A DNA stretch of 64,000 nt from Henckelia pumila (Eukaryota > Streptophyta > Magnoliopsida > Lamiales > Gesneriaceae). The notes below the pieces were generated by a model, which was given only the letters and a program-made list of their open reading frames with translations, did not search any database and was not told the origin of the DNA. Within the stretch, counting starts at the first letter, position 1; every line of letters starts with the position of its first letter. Shown here one piece after another: positions 37,327-52,785 of this stretch. The position numbers were made by a program, and so were the translations under genes. The stretch spans positions 157,681,753 to 157,745,752 of the forward strand of contig NC_133123.1 in NCBI RefSeq assembly GCF_033568475.1, written 5' to 3'.

Positions 37327-37887
37327 ATAAATTATTCGATATACATCGAAAAGATATATCAACTATCGTCCAATCACCAATATATATGCATATATATCTT
37401 TTAACATGCTACTTTTTTTAATAAAAAAAAAAAAGTTTTATCATGCTACTTCTTTATATGATTTATTTCGGTTTTGCACAACCACTGCGGTTGACCGATA
37501 CTTTTTTATTTGAAAAAATAAAATTTACTTTGACCAACTGTTAGAATACTTTAGACCTTAATTACTTGTGAAATAAAAAAAATATAATTAATAAGTTTCC
37601 ATTATATAAAATTGTACTTAATACCGAAATAAAAAATATATATATACTACCTCTTCTTTAAATTTCATTTGGCCACAAATTAAGATCGAAATATACATGT
37701 CAATTAATCATCATACAACGTATTAATCCCAGAACTAGTAAAAACAAAGGACAGAAATTGCAAAATTCACATAATTATTGTACAAATTAATATTGCAATT
37801 TTGCCCAAAAATATATAGAACAAGAATTTTTTTTTTCAAAAAAAAAAAAAAAAAGAAGAAAAAGAAGAAAAAGCTCATGCATGCAAA

Positions 37888-41717
<3,830 letters not shown>

Positions 41718-42872
41718 GTTTTCTAATCTTTCCTAATGAATTTGTGTGATCTGAAACAGAAGAGAGCTAGCAATAATCTTGTTTTATAAAGGGTGGCTGC
41801 AGTATTTGACTTACAAATTCAAACTAAATGGCTTCATCCACCACACATGTACAAAATGTCAAATGCCCCGATAGCAATCAAATTTATAATAATTAATATA
41901 AGCATTCACTGTCAAACTCGTACACACTTTTAAAAAATATATATACAACTTGAAGAATTCAACTTCAACGTTTAAGTCTTTAAGACAACATGTCAATTTA
42001 TATAACTAAATTATGTGTGGCTATTATTTATATATACTGTCGACTCTACACGATATATATATATAGTAATATATATAGATCATGTATATATATATATAAT
42101 ATCATAATGGTAATTGCATAAATATACCACTAGCTCAGTGATTAATTAGTATAATAAATATAATTAATAATCGGTACTTAATGTAGACACGTCCTAATCA
42201 GGCTCGTATTTGAGATTTCTTCGCACCTGTCGATCGAACTTCAAATTGGACATTTTCTGTGCGTTCAAATTTTTTTAGGTAATTGAAAGTAGTAAAAACA
42301 AAATTGTAAAAGACAATGAAATACATATGATATTAATTCCAAATATTTATTCAAATAATAAAATTTAAATATAATTGTACTAATTATCTTGCTGCGAAAA
42401 TTATTGATTAAGTTCGCATGATAATCAAGATGTTCAGCTTTTTTTTTTCCTCGATTGGTAATATAATTAATCTATTTAATATTTTTTTTGTATGACTTAA
42501 ATTAGTTGATTGGAGATGCGTCTACATTAGATCTTAATTTCTTTTCGGTCTACGTTGATATCGATTTGAAGCTTCATTAAATCTAAGATTATTTAATTGT
42601 TTAACTATTTTTTAAAAAATTAAAAATAAAAATTGGGGCCCCTTATAATTAGGTCCAATGCAGACACCTCCTAGACCTCACTTGAGGTGGCCAGATCTTT
42701 TTTTGGAAATAGTACCTAACAAAAATGATATATTGTGCTTATTATTATATATTTTGTGTATAAATAGTGACAATTATATGCATTGCTATAACATGTACAT
42801 ATATAGTGATCAATGGACCGGATCGAACCCAAAAAAATTCTCATTATTTATAGCAATCTTAATTTAAATTTT
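41718..42872. other. Upstream region of the WRKY gene
   Basis: No gene is visible. The first few hundred bases are the probable promoter and leader of the WRKY gene on the minus strand, with (TA)-rich runs near 42050-42100. No further elements are assigned. Confidence 0.4.
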
Positions 42873-43188
42873 GGGAAAACTGCAAATTTGGTCATGTATG
42901 TTTGTCACTTTGCGATTTTGGTCCTCTATATGTTTTCATATTTCAATTTTAGTCCTACATGTTTCGATTTTTTGCAATTTCGGTCATTTTTATTCGAAAA
43001 TGCTTACGTGACACTGTACACGTCAGCTCCACATCAGCACTGAATTAGTGTCAAGTCAGCGCCACGTCGAAAAAATGACTAAAATTGCCAAAAAAAATAA
43101 AGATAACGGACTAAAACTAAAATTTGAAAATATAAATGACTGAAATCGCAAAGTGACAAATATACAAGATCAAAAAAGCAATTTTCCC
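42873..43188. mobile_element. Mutator-like MITE, family copy 2
   Basis: Starts GGGAAAACTGC and ends GCAATTTTCCC, with the shared 'tgtttgtcactttgcgatt' arms. The 9-base direct repeat TTAAATTTT is perfect (42864-42872 and 43189-43197). Confidence 0.82.
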
Positions 43189-44420
43189 TTAAATTTTTTT
43201 ATGATACGACTGAAGTTCGACCACAGTTTAGCTAAAGAGAAGAGACTTGGCTAGCTCAGCTAAAGAAGGCGGGCGGTCCCCCACTGCGGCATAGGGCTTG
43301 ATAAACTTGTGAAAGTCACATGGTGAGACGGGCAACCGGTCAAAGTTGTGCTCCCATCACCGGAGGGAAAATGGTATATTAGGGCTGATCTGTGACAAGT
43401 CAAACGTTGTTTATGTCTTGATGAGGGGTTCGTTGTCCCCATTGGTTAGTTTTCTAAGCATTGACCTTTATTTAATTTACATGTAAATTTTTCCCAACAA
43501 TTACTGAAATTTAAGTGTTGAACTTATCTTAGTATATATATATTGACTGCGTGCGTGAAATGTGAACAATTTTTTTAAGATTGATTATTGATTATTAAAA
43601 AAATTATGTCAGCAAGAAAGACTAATTGTGGTAAACATTGTGGGTTTCTCCAGTAATTATCTTGTAGGGTATGTTTAATTAAGTCTGACTAATTATATTC
43701 GAAAGAGTTTATGTATGAAAATGTTGTCCACGATAAATAAAATTGGGTATTGGGGTTTTAATAAATAATTAAAGATTAATCTTGATTTGTGTAGAAGGTT
43801 TCCTCTCCATACTTTATGGAGATTAGATCTTCAAATTATTGACGACATGAACCATGTGATAGATGGCATAAATGATTCAAGTTAGAGAAAAATATTACTT
43901 TTTAAATTTGTTTTGTATGTTTGTATCTTCGTGCTTTTTATCCTCAAATCTCCGTCTTGGTTCACTTCTTTTTCTATTTTGGCAGTCTTAATATTTTTTT
44001 TCCTGACGTGGTGCAAATGTATATTATGCAACATCAACACTCACGGTGGAAAAAAACGGGTTAATTATAAGACTCAACCCTTAGGATAGTACCCAAATCA
44101 TACCTCCGAAGATCTACATCTCAACACATATACATCATTAATATTATAGTACTGACATGACAAATAATGGGTTGTTAGATCTCTTATTAAGGTAATACCA
44201 TTAAGTTAGGTTGAACTAAATCGGAAAGAACTAAAATTTTTAAAAATTAGAAGATAGAGAACTAATACTAAATTTTTTTTTGAGTTGAGGAGGGAGAATA
44301 TTTTTACAATTGGGTCTCGAACCCGAGAACTCATCCCAAATTTGAGACCTTGGTGCCAGATGATCAGCTACAAGCCTAGAAGTCATTGGCACTAATATTG
44401 AAATTTGATAATATAAAATA
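43189..44420. other. Gene-free spacer
   Basis: No gene is supported. A less AT-rich stretch at 43240-43450 has a short open frame without recognisable motifs. The stretch around 43905-44280 looks like a very diverged relative of the flanking MITE family. Confidence 0.4.
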
Positions 44421-44737
44421 GGAAAAATTACTTTTTTTAGTCATGTATATTTGTCACTTTTGCGATTTTGGTCCTCTATATTTTTAGATTTCAGTTTTAC
44501 TCCGCTATCTTTAATTTTTTGGCAATTTTAGTTATTTTTTGATGTGACGCTGATGTGCCACTAATTCAATGCTGATGTGGAGCTGACGTGATAGTGTCAC
44601 GTAAATATTTTCGAATAAAAAGGACTGAAATTCCCAAAAATCGACACATGCAGGACTAAAACTGAAATATAAAAACATAGATCAGGATCGAAATCGCAAA
44701 GTGACAAACATAAAAGACCAAAATTGCATTTTTTTCC
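44421..44737. mobile_element. Mutator-like MITE, family copy 3
   Basis: Ends GGAAAAATTAC and TTTTTTTCC with the shared inner arms. The 9-base duplication TATAAAATA is perfect (44412-44420 and 44738-44746). Confidence 0.82.
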
Positions 44738-46444
44738 TATAAAATACTAAAATCGCAAGAAAAGCAACAAAAATGCAAAATTTCCTTTAAGATGTAAACA
44801 AAAACACACACACACAAATTCAAATTTTAAATATTTTTTATTATAATTTTTGGCATTTAAAGTAAAATGTATCATACTTATAATTATAATTTTCAAACAG
44901 GCTATGATAATTGCTTGACTAGGGAGAATAATTGATATACAAGGAATTTCAACACCTATGATATGGAAATATAATTAAATGTCTCTTAATAGTGTTAATT
45001 AATAAAATAACTTCAATTTGCAATAAATATTGATTAGTAACTACGTGAAAGGAATTAATTCATATTTTACACACTTCAATAATTAACCTTGAGATTCTGG
45101 ACAAAGAATTATAACTAATTCGTGTAACCCTTGGAAGTTTGGAAGCACCAAGCTTCCGAATTTAATATTTTGTCACTTAATTATTCCTTAATCCCATCAA
45201 TAATCATAAATTAATATACTATATACAGCTTGTGAACGTGTGACATTCAAGGCTTCAAAACCAATATTGCAATCTAACAAGAAAACTTGAAAGAAAATAT
45301 TAGAAGATAATTAAAAAAATTATTATTCATTATACATTATTTAAATATATATATATATATGTATGCATATTTTGAAAAAATAAATTATGTAAAATAGGAT
45401 GATTGCCCTCTTGAATACGTTGAAAAGGTTGACTTCTAATAATTGTTATTAATCATTTCAAGAAATATCGAAAACTAATGGGTTAAATTTTATAAATCTC
45501 ACAAATCAAAATATGTGCTTAGCAATTTTTCCAATAATATATCACCTTGAAATTTCAAATACATAATTAATTGGTTAATTTTTTCACTTACAACACGTGT
45601 GTATGTATGTGAAGTTGTATACTTGTATTTATCTTTTTTGTCATTTTGACATTAAATTTCAATCTTAATTCATTATTTCTTGTGTCATTTCTCCAATGTT
45701 GCACCGACATGACATTGATCTGAATCAACTTTGATGTTTAACGTGTATAGTGTTACCTTGGTGCTTCAAGTTAAAAAAAAATTGAAATATTCAAAAACTG
45801 AAAGTTACCGGATAAGATCTAATTTGACAATTTAGATAACCAAATTAACTTGTGCATCGACATAGACGAAAATTACAACTGAAGTCCTGTTATACAAATA
45901 TTAATATTTTTTTTCTCAAACTCGATAAATATTTAGAATTAATACTTATCGACCTCAATTAAATGAATGTTGATTTATTAGTTCCAAAGTTAAGTGCGTG
46001 TGTGTATTTGTGTGCATGTGTAGACACACACACACACAAAAATTATATATAATACGCACATATTTTTTTGAAGCATATAATACATATATATATATATATA
46101 ATTTTGCTGCATTAAATAAATTTTTTTGAAAACATTTGGTCGCGAATAATATATGTAATTGATTGGACAAAAAATTTGTGGCGTGGCGTGGCGGCGCTAA
46201 ACGAATATATATCCATTGAGTTGAAAATGCGTGGCTGAAATAGTCAACAAGTCTGAAGAATTAAACTAAATGAACCATGTGAAGTTAGAGGTTCTAATGT
46301 TCAAATTTTCAACTTTCATGTCAATACAATATAATATTATTATGCATACCATTGTCAAAAGAAACAAATGCACAAAATTAGTCTCCAATGAAAATAGGAA
46401 ATATATACTTGTTGCTTATAGAAAATGAAGTTTCAACTATTCAG

Positions 46445-46483
<39 letters not shown>
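44738..46483. other. Gene-free AT-rich spacer
   Basis: No gene is visible. Several (TA)n and (CA)n runs are present, for example about 45347-45360, 46019-46037 and 46449-46483. About 45600-45890 faintly resembles the MITE family at 44421. Confidence 0.45.
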
Positions 46484-46486
<3 letters not shown>

Positions 46487-46635
46487 TTCTTTTATGGTGC
46501 CCAACTCATATGCCCAACTCCATGCCCACCATGTACAATATGTGAGTTGACCAACACAATTGATGAGTTGACTTATCACATATTGTATATGGTGGGCATG
46601 GAGTTGGGTATATAGAGTTGGGCACAATAAAAGAA

Positions 46636-46638
<3 letters not shown>
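46484..46638. mobile_element. Palindromic MITE, copy 2
   Basis: Same ends and arms as the element at 22890-23033 ('gagttcttttatggtgccca' and complement). It sits inside a (TA)n run, so its target duplication blends into the repeat on both sides. The arms have diverged more than in copy 1, suggesting greater age. Confidence 0.8.
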
Positions 46639-46675
<37 letters not shown>

Positions 46676-49412
46676 CATCATTCCCAAACTCCCCGGACCA
46701 CCGCTCGTAGTCACAGTAAATTTTTCGAGGTGCCGGAGTTTTATGCTGGCCAATGGAGTAGTCAGGATTCGAAATCCACCCAGGTTAGAATTTTTAGCGA
46801 GAAACAAAAATTAATGCATACAGATTAAAACGATGAATAAGATATTTGTTAATTATAGTCTTAAAAAGTTTTTATTAATAAAATCTTCAATATTTTTTTA
46901 TGAAATCATACGTAAGATTTAAAAACTTTTGACTGATATCACAATCCAAATTTATTTTTAATATGACATCATATCAGTAACATACGATCAACGCGATGCA
47001 TAATCTAATATAAATAGAAACTTGAACGGAATCATTAAACTTTTTTAAGAAATAAAAATCTGCAATTCTAAAAAAATTCTTTCATTGCAATGTAATCACT
47101 TTAAAAATAAATCAATATGCAAAGTAGAAAAAAAATTAAAAAAACACACACAAGAAGAAATCTAGGTTATAAAATTAAAAATATTATTTAAAAGACGAAG
47201 ATTGATAGAGATGAAATTTAAATTTGAATCAAATCTAATCAAAAACACAAAGACGAAAAACCCCAATTTTGATACATATGAATTACTTAATTTTTTTAAT
47301 TAGGCTACATGTGGACTATTTAATTTTTTTAATTACTTAACCTGCCTCCGTCCTTGATGCTGGTGCAGGCCAAGCTAATGATGAGATAAAGAAAAAAAGA
47401 GTGAAAAGAAAAGAGAATATTATTTTATGAAAAAGAATAACACATAATTAATTAAGTAAAAAATGCAGGGAAGGAAAATTCGATGAATATATATAAATAT
47501 GTAATTATCTTTCTCTATATATAAAGAATTTGTTCCTTAGACATCATTTTTTTTTTACCAAAATTGTCCTTATATGATATAGATATTACATTTTTGTTTT
47601 CTTTTGTTTTTTAATTTCGACATTTTAAGTTACAATTTAGTTCATCAATAATTGTTACAACTAGAATATTGTTCTTATTTGAATAAAAATAAAATTAATT
47701 ACAAAATTATTAAGTGTGTGTATCAATACGCTAGTTATTATTAGTTATAAACGGGTGAGAGCTGGTTGTGTTTATGTAGAAAGTGGCATTGACATAAGAT
47801 ATCAAAAAATTCTCTTGGAAATCGCCTATTTTATCAATATTTCAACCGTCAAATGCATATTGTGGGGTCGAAAATTTTGGGCAAATTATTTTTATTTTAT
47901 TTTTTTGTCTTCTAATTTGTACGTTTTTTGTTTTTTAACGTTGTTATATCTCAATTCGTGGTCTTATTTTTTATATAAATGATTTAATCCTTAACAATAA
48001 TATGAGATAAAATGGCACAACGTGGATTCAGTAAGTTACAACTTACAATTACATGCGCGCGCGTACACACACATATTTATATATGTACATATAATTGTAA
48101 GTTTTGTATCAAACATGGAAGCAACACATTGTCTTGATCTTAGGTATCAGTGCATAATTAATTCATTAATCAGGTCAATCTTTGTTTTTAATTAAGAGCC
48201 AACGAATACCTTGGAGGCACTATCAATCTAATCTAGCTAATTTTCAAGATTATCTATATGTATAATCTATGTATACACATATTAGTTGATTAAGATCAAC
48301 ACGTACGATCAAGAATATACCAAAGAATTTTGACAAAAATTGCCGATCGACTTAATTAAGTTGGACCGTTAATTTTAAAATAAAATATCCTAAAATTCGA
48401 AATTTTCTTTGCCTTTAGATTTTACTAAAAAAATAGGATTTTATAAAAATTATACATATTATATATGGGATCATCGTCGGACTCTACATGTTCATCATGA
48501 TATTTTGCTAATTAATCTAACTCTACGGGAAGATAAATTTGAACCTTTATAGTAAGTAAATAATTGAAGCCATTGTATTCAAGTACTTACAAAAACAACT
48601 CATCACAACGTACACAAAATTGAAAAATGAAATATTATTAAATATAATGCTCCTAAAAGTTTAATATATCACATGATGAGGAGTCGGAGTCGTATAGTTG
48701 GACTTTCCCTAGATTCTTGGCAATGATGTATGAATCGAGTGGGGTAACGTTGTTATAATATAGAAGAGGGTCAAGGTTTAGATTTTACTAGAACCACGAT
48801 GTAAGAAATTCAAATATTAATTGAGATGGGAGTTGTGTGTATGTGGGAATAAATTATCTTGCAAAAAAATTCTTATGATGTGTGTATAGCACAAAGTTTG
48901 TTGCCTAAAAAAAGAAGTTTATGTGTGCTGAAAATATGAAACTTGTATAGATTTTCTCGTATCTTCATCATGAGAAAATTATATTTTGAGTATGTAACTT
49001 AGTTTGCATGTTTTCCTTTTGGTTCTTATATTGTCAGTCTATTTACGGTCTTGTTCTGCTAATTAATTTGTACCTTTCTTTTTCAAATTTAATTATATTT
49101 CATCGGAGCATTGACGTGGTACATGTCAAATTTTTTTGTACTATATCATCATATATCGATGTCACGTTGTTATTTTCTGGTGACACTTCAACACTCGGGT
49201 AAAAAAGGGCTAAAAAAACAAATTAGTGGATTAAGATAGTAACTTGATCAACATTCAACAACATGACTCAAATCTCAATCATGAAAATTAATTGTTTTTC
49301 ATGTCATATTAATTAACTGTTTTGATGTTTCAATATTGTGAGACAAATTTTAATTTCAGCTTTATTCCTGTTAATTTGTTATGTAACTTTGATGGAGTGA
49401 ACTTATTAGTAA
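46639..49412. other. Gene-free AT-rich spacer
   Basis: No gene is supported. 'tctctatatataaagaa' at about 47512 resembles a Helitron 5' end, but the base before it is not A. Short open frames have no recognisable motifs. Confidence 0.4.
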
Positions 49413-49716
49413 CTAGCAAAAAAACACACACGTTGTGTGTGAAAACTACATAAAGTACAATAATTGACAGAAAAATTTGAGTGAAAAAAAGATAAAAGAA
49501 AATGAAATGTTTTATGTTTTTACAATAATAGAGATGAACTTGAGAGAGAGGTTGAGAAAATGGGATAGTACTAAGAATGAAATATTACTTTCTTATCCTT
49601 CTTGTATTATTTTTTAAAAATTTTAATAAAATAATTAGGGGTATTTTAGGATTTTCACATTAAAATACCAAATATAGTTACTATGAACCACTTTTCCTTT
49701 ATTAAATAGTAAGAGA
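49413..49716 (-). mobile_element. Mini-Helitron, ~304 bases
   Basis: On the minus strand the 5' end reads A|TCTCTTACTATTTAAT (starting at 49716). The 3' end reads ACACAC-AAC-GTGTGT, then a T run and GCTAG followed by T (ending at 49413). Both the TC start and the hairpin plus CTAG|T end fit Helitrons. No coding sequence is present. A SINE is inserted right at its 5' tip. Confidence 0.55.
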
Positions 49717-49721
49717 TATTC

Positions 49722-49947
49722 GCCCACAGGGGCATAGGCGAGTTGGTAAGACCTGAGGTGACGTGGAAAGAAATTTCCCAACGTTGCGGGTTCGATCCTC
49801 GTGTGGAGCATATTTCTCATTGAAATATTTGGGGGTATGCTCTGAGGGCTGGACCATGTTGTTCCCTCCCTCAGGTCCCTGCCTACTCATGCACATCCCT
49901 CGATTTAACCTCCGCATAGATGGGATCCCCTTCAGGGTCAACCCTTT
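49722..49947 (+). mobile_element. tRNA-derived SINE, copy 2
   Basis: Same A box, B box and body as the SINE at 35971-36227. It is flanked by a perfect 20-base direct repeat (49702-49721 and 49948-49967), the best-preserved duplication in the window, so it is probably the younger copy. Confidence 0.88.
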
Positions 49948-50109
49948 TTAAATAGTAAGAGATATTCATAGTTCATATTTATCTCCATCTTCTTCTCATT
50001 TTTTCATAAACTTCTCCCTATTTTATCTCAAAGCTCGTGTGTATGTGTGTGTGTTTTTTTTTCCCAACTTTTATATATTTTTTTAAAAAATTATCCTTTA
50101 TTCCAATAA

Positions 50110-50153
50110 TTAAATTACGTGAACACGTGAAAATCACGTACGAAGATTACTAG
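50110..50153 (+). mobile_element. Possible Helitron 3' terminus
   Basis: Reads ACGTGA-AAA-TCACGT, then 'acgaagattactag' and T: a 6-base perfect hairpin followed by CTAG|T. The matching 5' end was not identified. Confidence 0.45.
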
Positions 50154-50447
50154 TATTGAATAAAGTATAAAGTCACCACCATTCAAATGTCAAATTCAAC
50201 TCATTATACATTGATTCTTTTAATATTTACAGTTTGGATTGCACGATGCCTAAGTCAAAATTAATTATATTTGAATATTTATGATGATCTCATTTAATTT
50301 AAAAATACCATTAGACTTATATCTAAACTCTGAAGACGATTATTCGAAAATTCAATTATAGAGACAGAGAAATGGCAAGTGTAATTTGAAAATTTGAAAT
50401 ATAGCCTTGGCGAAATATTTTATATGTGTCTATATATATTATATATA

Positions 50448-50572
50448 GTTTTAATATCATGGGCAACCACCATGGGTAACAGTTGGCGTGACACCTTGTA
50501 CACTCAATCAGTGATTGTCACGTCGGCTGTTGCCCATGTAGATGTCAATGGTGGTTGCCCATGATATCAAAA
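50448..50572. mobile_element. Small MITE with 9-base target duplication
   Basis: The ends 'ttttaatatcatgggcaacc' and its complement 'ttttgatatcatgggcaacc' pair over 25 or more bases. TTATATATA flanks both sides (50439-50447 and 50573-50581), though in TA-rich surroundings. It is unrelated in sequence to the other MITEs here. Confidence 0.7.
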
Positions 50573-50799
50573 TTATATATATATATATATATATTTTACT
50601 ATTTAATTAAAATTCTACACTGTATATTAATTAACTTTCAATTAATTTAATTTGATGAAGCCTAAAATGATTTTACATTAATGCTCTTTTTTCCCCCAAA
50701 AAATCTTTGATATCGACAATTTCTCCTTCTTATCGTTAATTTGAAATGTATTTCTATTTTTCTAAAATATCATATCCTTTTGAATTCTCAGTATTATAT

Positions 50800-51165
50800 T
50801 CATTTATATTTTAAAATTCAGTCATATTTTTATGTATATATCTATTTTTCTATCATTTATTTTCTTTATCTATATTTTTAAATTCAATCATATTTTTATC
50901 TATATTTTTCAAATTTTAAATTAGGTATATTCTATCACTCCTAATAATATCTATTATTTTTTAATATTCAATATTATCTTTATCTATATCTTTAATTCAA
51001 ACATATATTTATTTATATTTTTAATTTTTTTGAATATCTATATAGTCTATTTATCCTAATAAAAAATACGAAAAAATCATTAAATTAAAAATAACAAAAA
51101 AATTATGATTCTTAATTAGATAAATATTTCAAATATTGCACGCAAGACGTGCAAAAAGTCACTAG
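50800..51165 (+). mobile_element. Possible Helitron 3' end
   Basis: Ends TTGCACG-CAAGA-CGTGCAA followed by 'aaagtcactag', a 7-base perfect hairpin plus CTAG. The base after it is C rather than T. Upstream sequence is shared with the segment ending at 7099. The left limit is arbitrary. Confidence 0.42.
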
Positions 51166-51511
51166 CTTGCATATATAAAAGTTAAACTTTAAACATCTAA
51201 TAAAAATAAAGATCAAGCAGAAGTTAAAATTCGAAAAAGTTCATACATGAAATATTGGTCAAATGGAGGCTAAATTTGAAATATTTCAAGAAATGTGAGT
51301 GCACCCAATTTAATTTTTTTAAAAATATTTCTGTTCATTTTCAATTGTTTAAAAATATATCTTTGACAATAAAAAGTCTACTAGTTACATCCAGAAGTCG
51401 TTAAATATGCTATAAAACAAACGAATGACATAATAAACAAGATTTGAGATGTAAGTCCACCTTCAAATGGGCATCCACATATTAATATATTTTTCATTTA
51501 CATTGACTTTA

Positions 51512-51824
51512 GGGAAAATTGCTTTTTTGGTCCTATATGTTTGTCACTTTGCGATTTCGGTCCTTTATATTTTTAGATTTCAGTTTTAGTCCGCTATCTT
51601 TATTTTTTTTGCAATTTTAGTCCTTTTTTCGATGTGGCGATGACGTGGCATCAATTCATTGCTGATGTGGAGCTGACGTGTACAGTGCCACGTCAACATT
51701 TTCGAAGAAAAAGGACTGAAATTGCCAAAAATCGAAACATGCAGGACTAAAACTGAAATGTGAAAACATAAAGGACCAAAATCGCAAAATGACAAAAATA
51801 TAGGACTAAATTTGCAATTTTCCC
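51512..51824. mobile_element. Mutator-like MITE, family copy 4
   Basis: Starts GGGAAAATTGC and ends GCAATTTTCCC. Flanks TTGACTTTA (51503-51511) and TTAACTTTA (51825-51833) agree at 8 of 9 bases. The arms are the best matched of the four copies. Confidence 0.82.
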
Positions 51825-52785
51825 TTAACTTTATTCAGATTTATACCTTGGCAATTTGCAAAATGTGAATACACGCAATGCATGTAAATGATAAGGGAGT
51901 GCTTATAATCACTAAAAAAAAATGATTGTTAGCTTTTGGCTTAAAAAAATCATTTTTGTGTGTTTCTTAAACTTAGATTATGTGTTAGCTTATGCTTAAC
52001 TTAATTAAAATCCAAAAGCTAGTCATGTGGTGATTGTGATTCTCCAAAAGTGATTCTAATAAGAAGGTCCTTGTTAAAATCACTTATTTATCAAACACTA
52101 TCAAACTTTGATTTTTAAATTTTCACATTTGTTTTCAAACACTACCAACTTTTGATTTTTCTTAACTTTTTTATAATCTATAAATTAATTACTTCTACAA
52201 AAGCACAATCTATTGCAAACACTCTCTAAGTCATGTGTGATATTTTTTAAATTTTTTTGAAAAAATAAAAAAATATGATGGATGTAACATGTCAGTTGTG
52301 CGTCAGCTCAACAAAGTTCATCAAAGTAAAATATGATATACTCATGATGAAATATATTAAATAGACAACAAAGATGACAATAAAAAAAAATAAACCATTA
52401 AATCATCAATATATTCAGTTTTAAGTTTAATATGTGACTGATATAATAAAAGTAGCAAATTTTATGCAATTTCTCGATCGGTTAAAACCCGATCGGGTCG
52501 GGTACCCGACCCCAATAGATGGTTCAAATCTGGCCCAATTTAACTTTGAACTCAAAATTTTCACATAAATATATGGGTTCTCCAATGGGCCCAAACCAAC
52601 GGGGGCCCAAACTGATTCTAGAGTGGAACATCCTCGTACCCGTACGACTTGTCGGTCTTGATGCGGAATTGAAACGAAAGCGAACTGATAAAGCTGAAGT
52701 TGGAATTTGGGAAAAATCATTAATCCAAAATCCAAATTTGTACGGTGCCTAAAATCCCAGTTCCATTCAACTCGAATTAGAGAAC
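51825..52785. other. Upstream region of P5CDH
   Basis: About 51895-52230 holds 'tgattctc...caaaag' type repeats and may be an old MITE. The last ~300 bases are the probable promoter of the P5C dehydrogenase gene. No separate gene is supported. Confidence 0.4.
52586..52608 (+). promoter_or_regulatory. Pair of GGCCCA (site II-like) motifs upstream of P5CDH
   Basis: Two GGGCCCA motifs lie about 180-200 bases upstream of the start codon. TGGGCC/GGCCCA motifs are known TCP-binding promoter elements common in plant genes for mitochondrial proteins, which fits the product. The link to this gene is inferred. Confidence 0.35.

Noticed and set aside
47512-51165. A single 3.6-kb Helitron from 47512 to 51165
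   Set aside because: The proposed 5' end is not preceded by A, the proposed 3' end is not followed by T, and the interval contains another Helitron, a SINE and a MITE without a coherent body.
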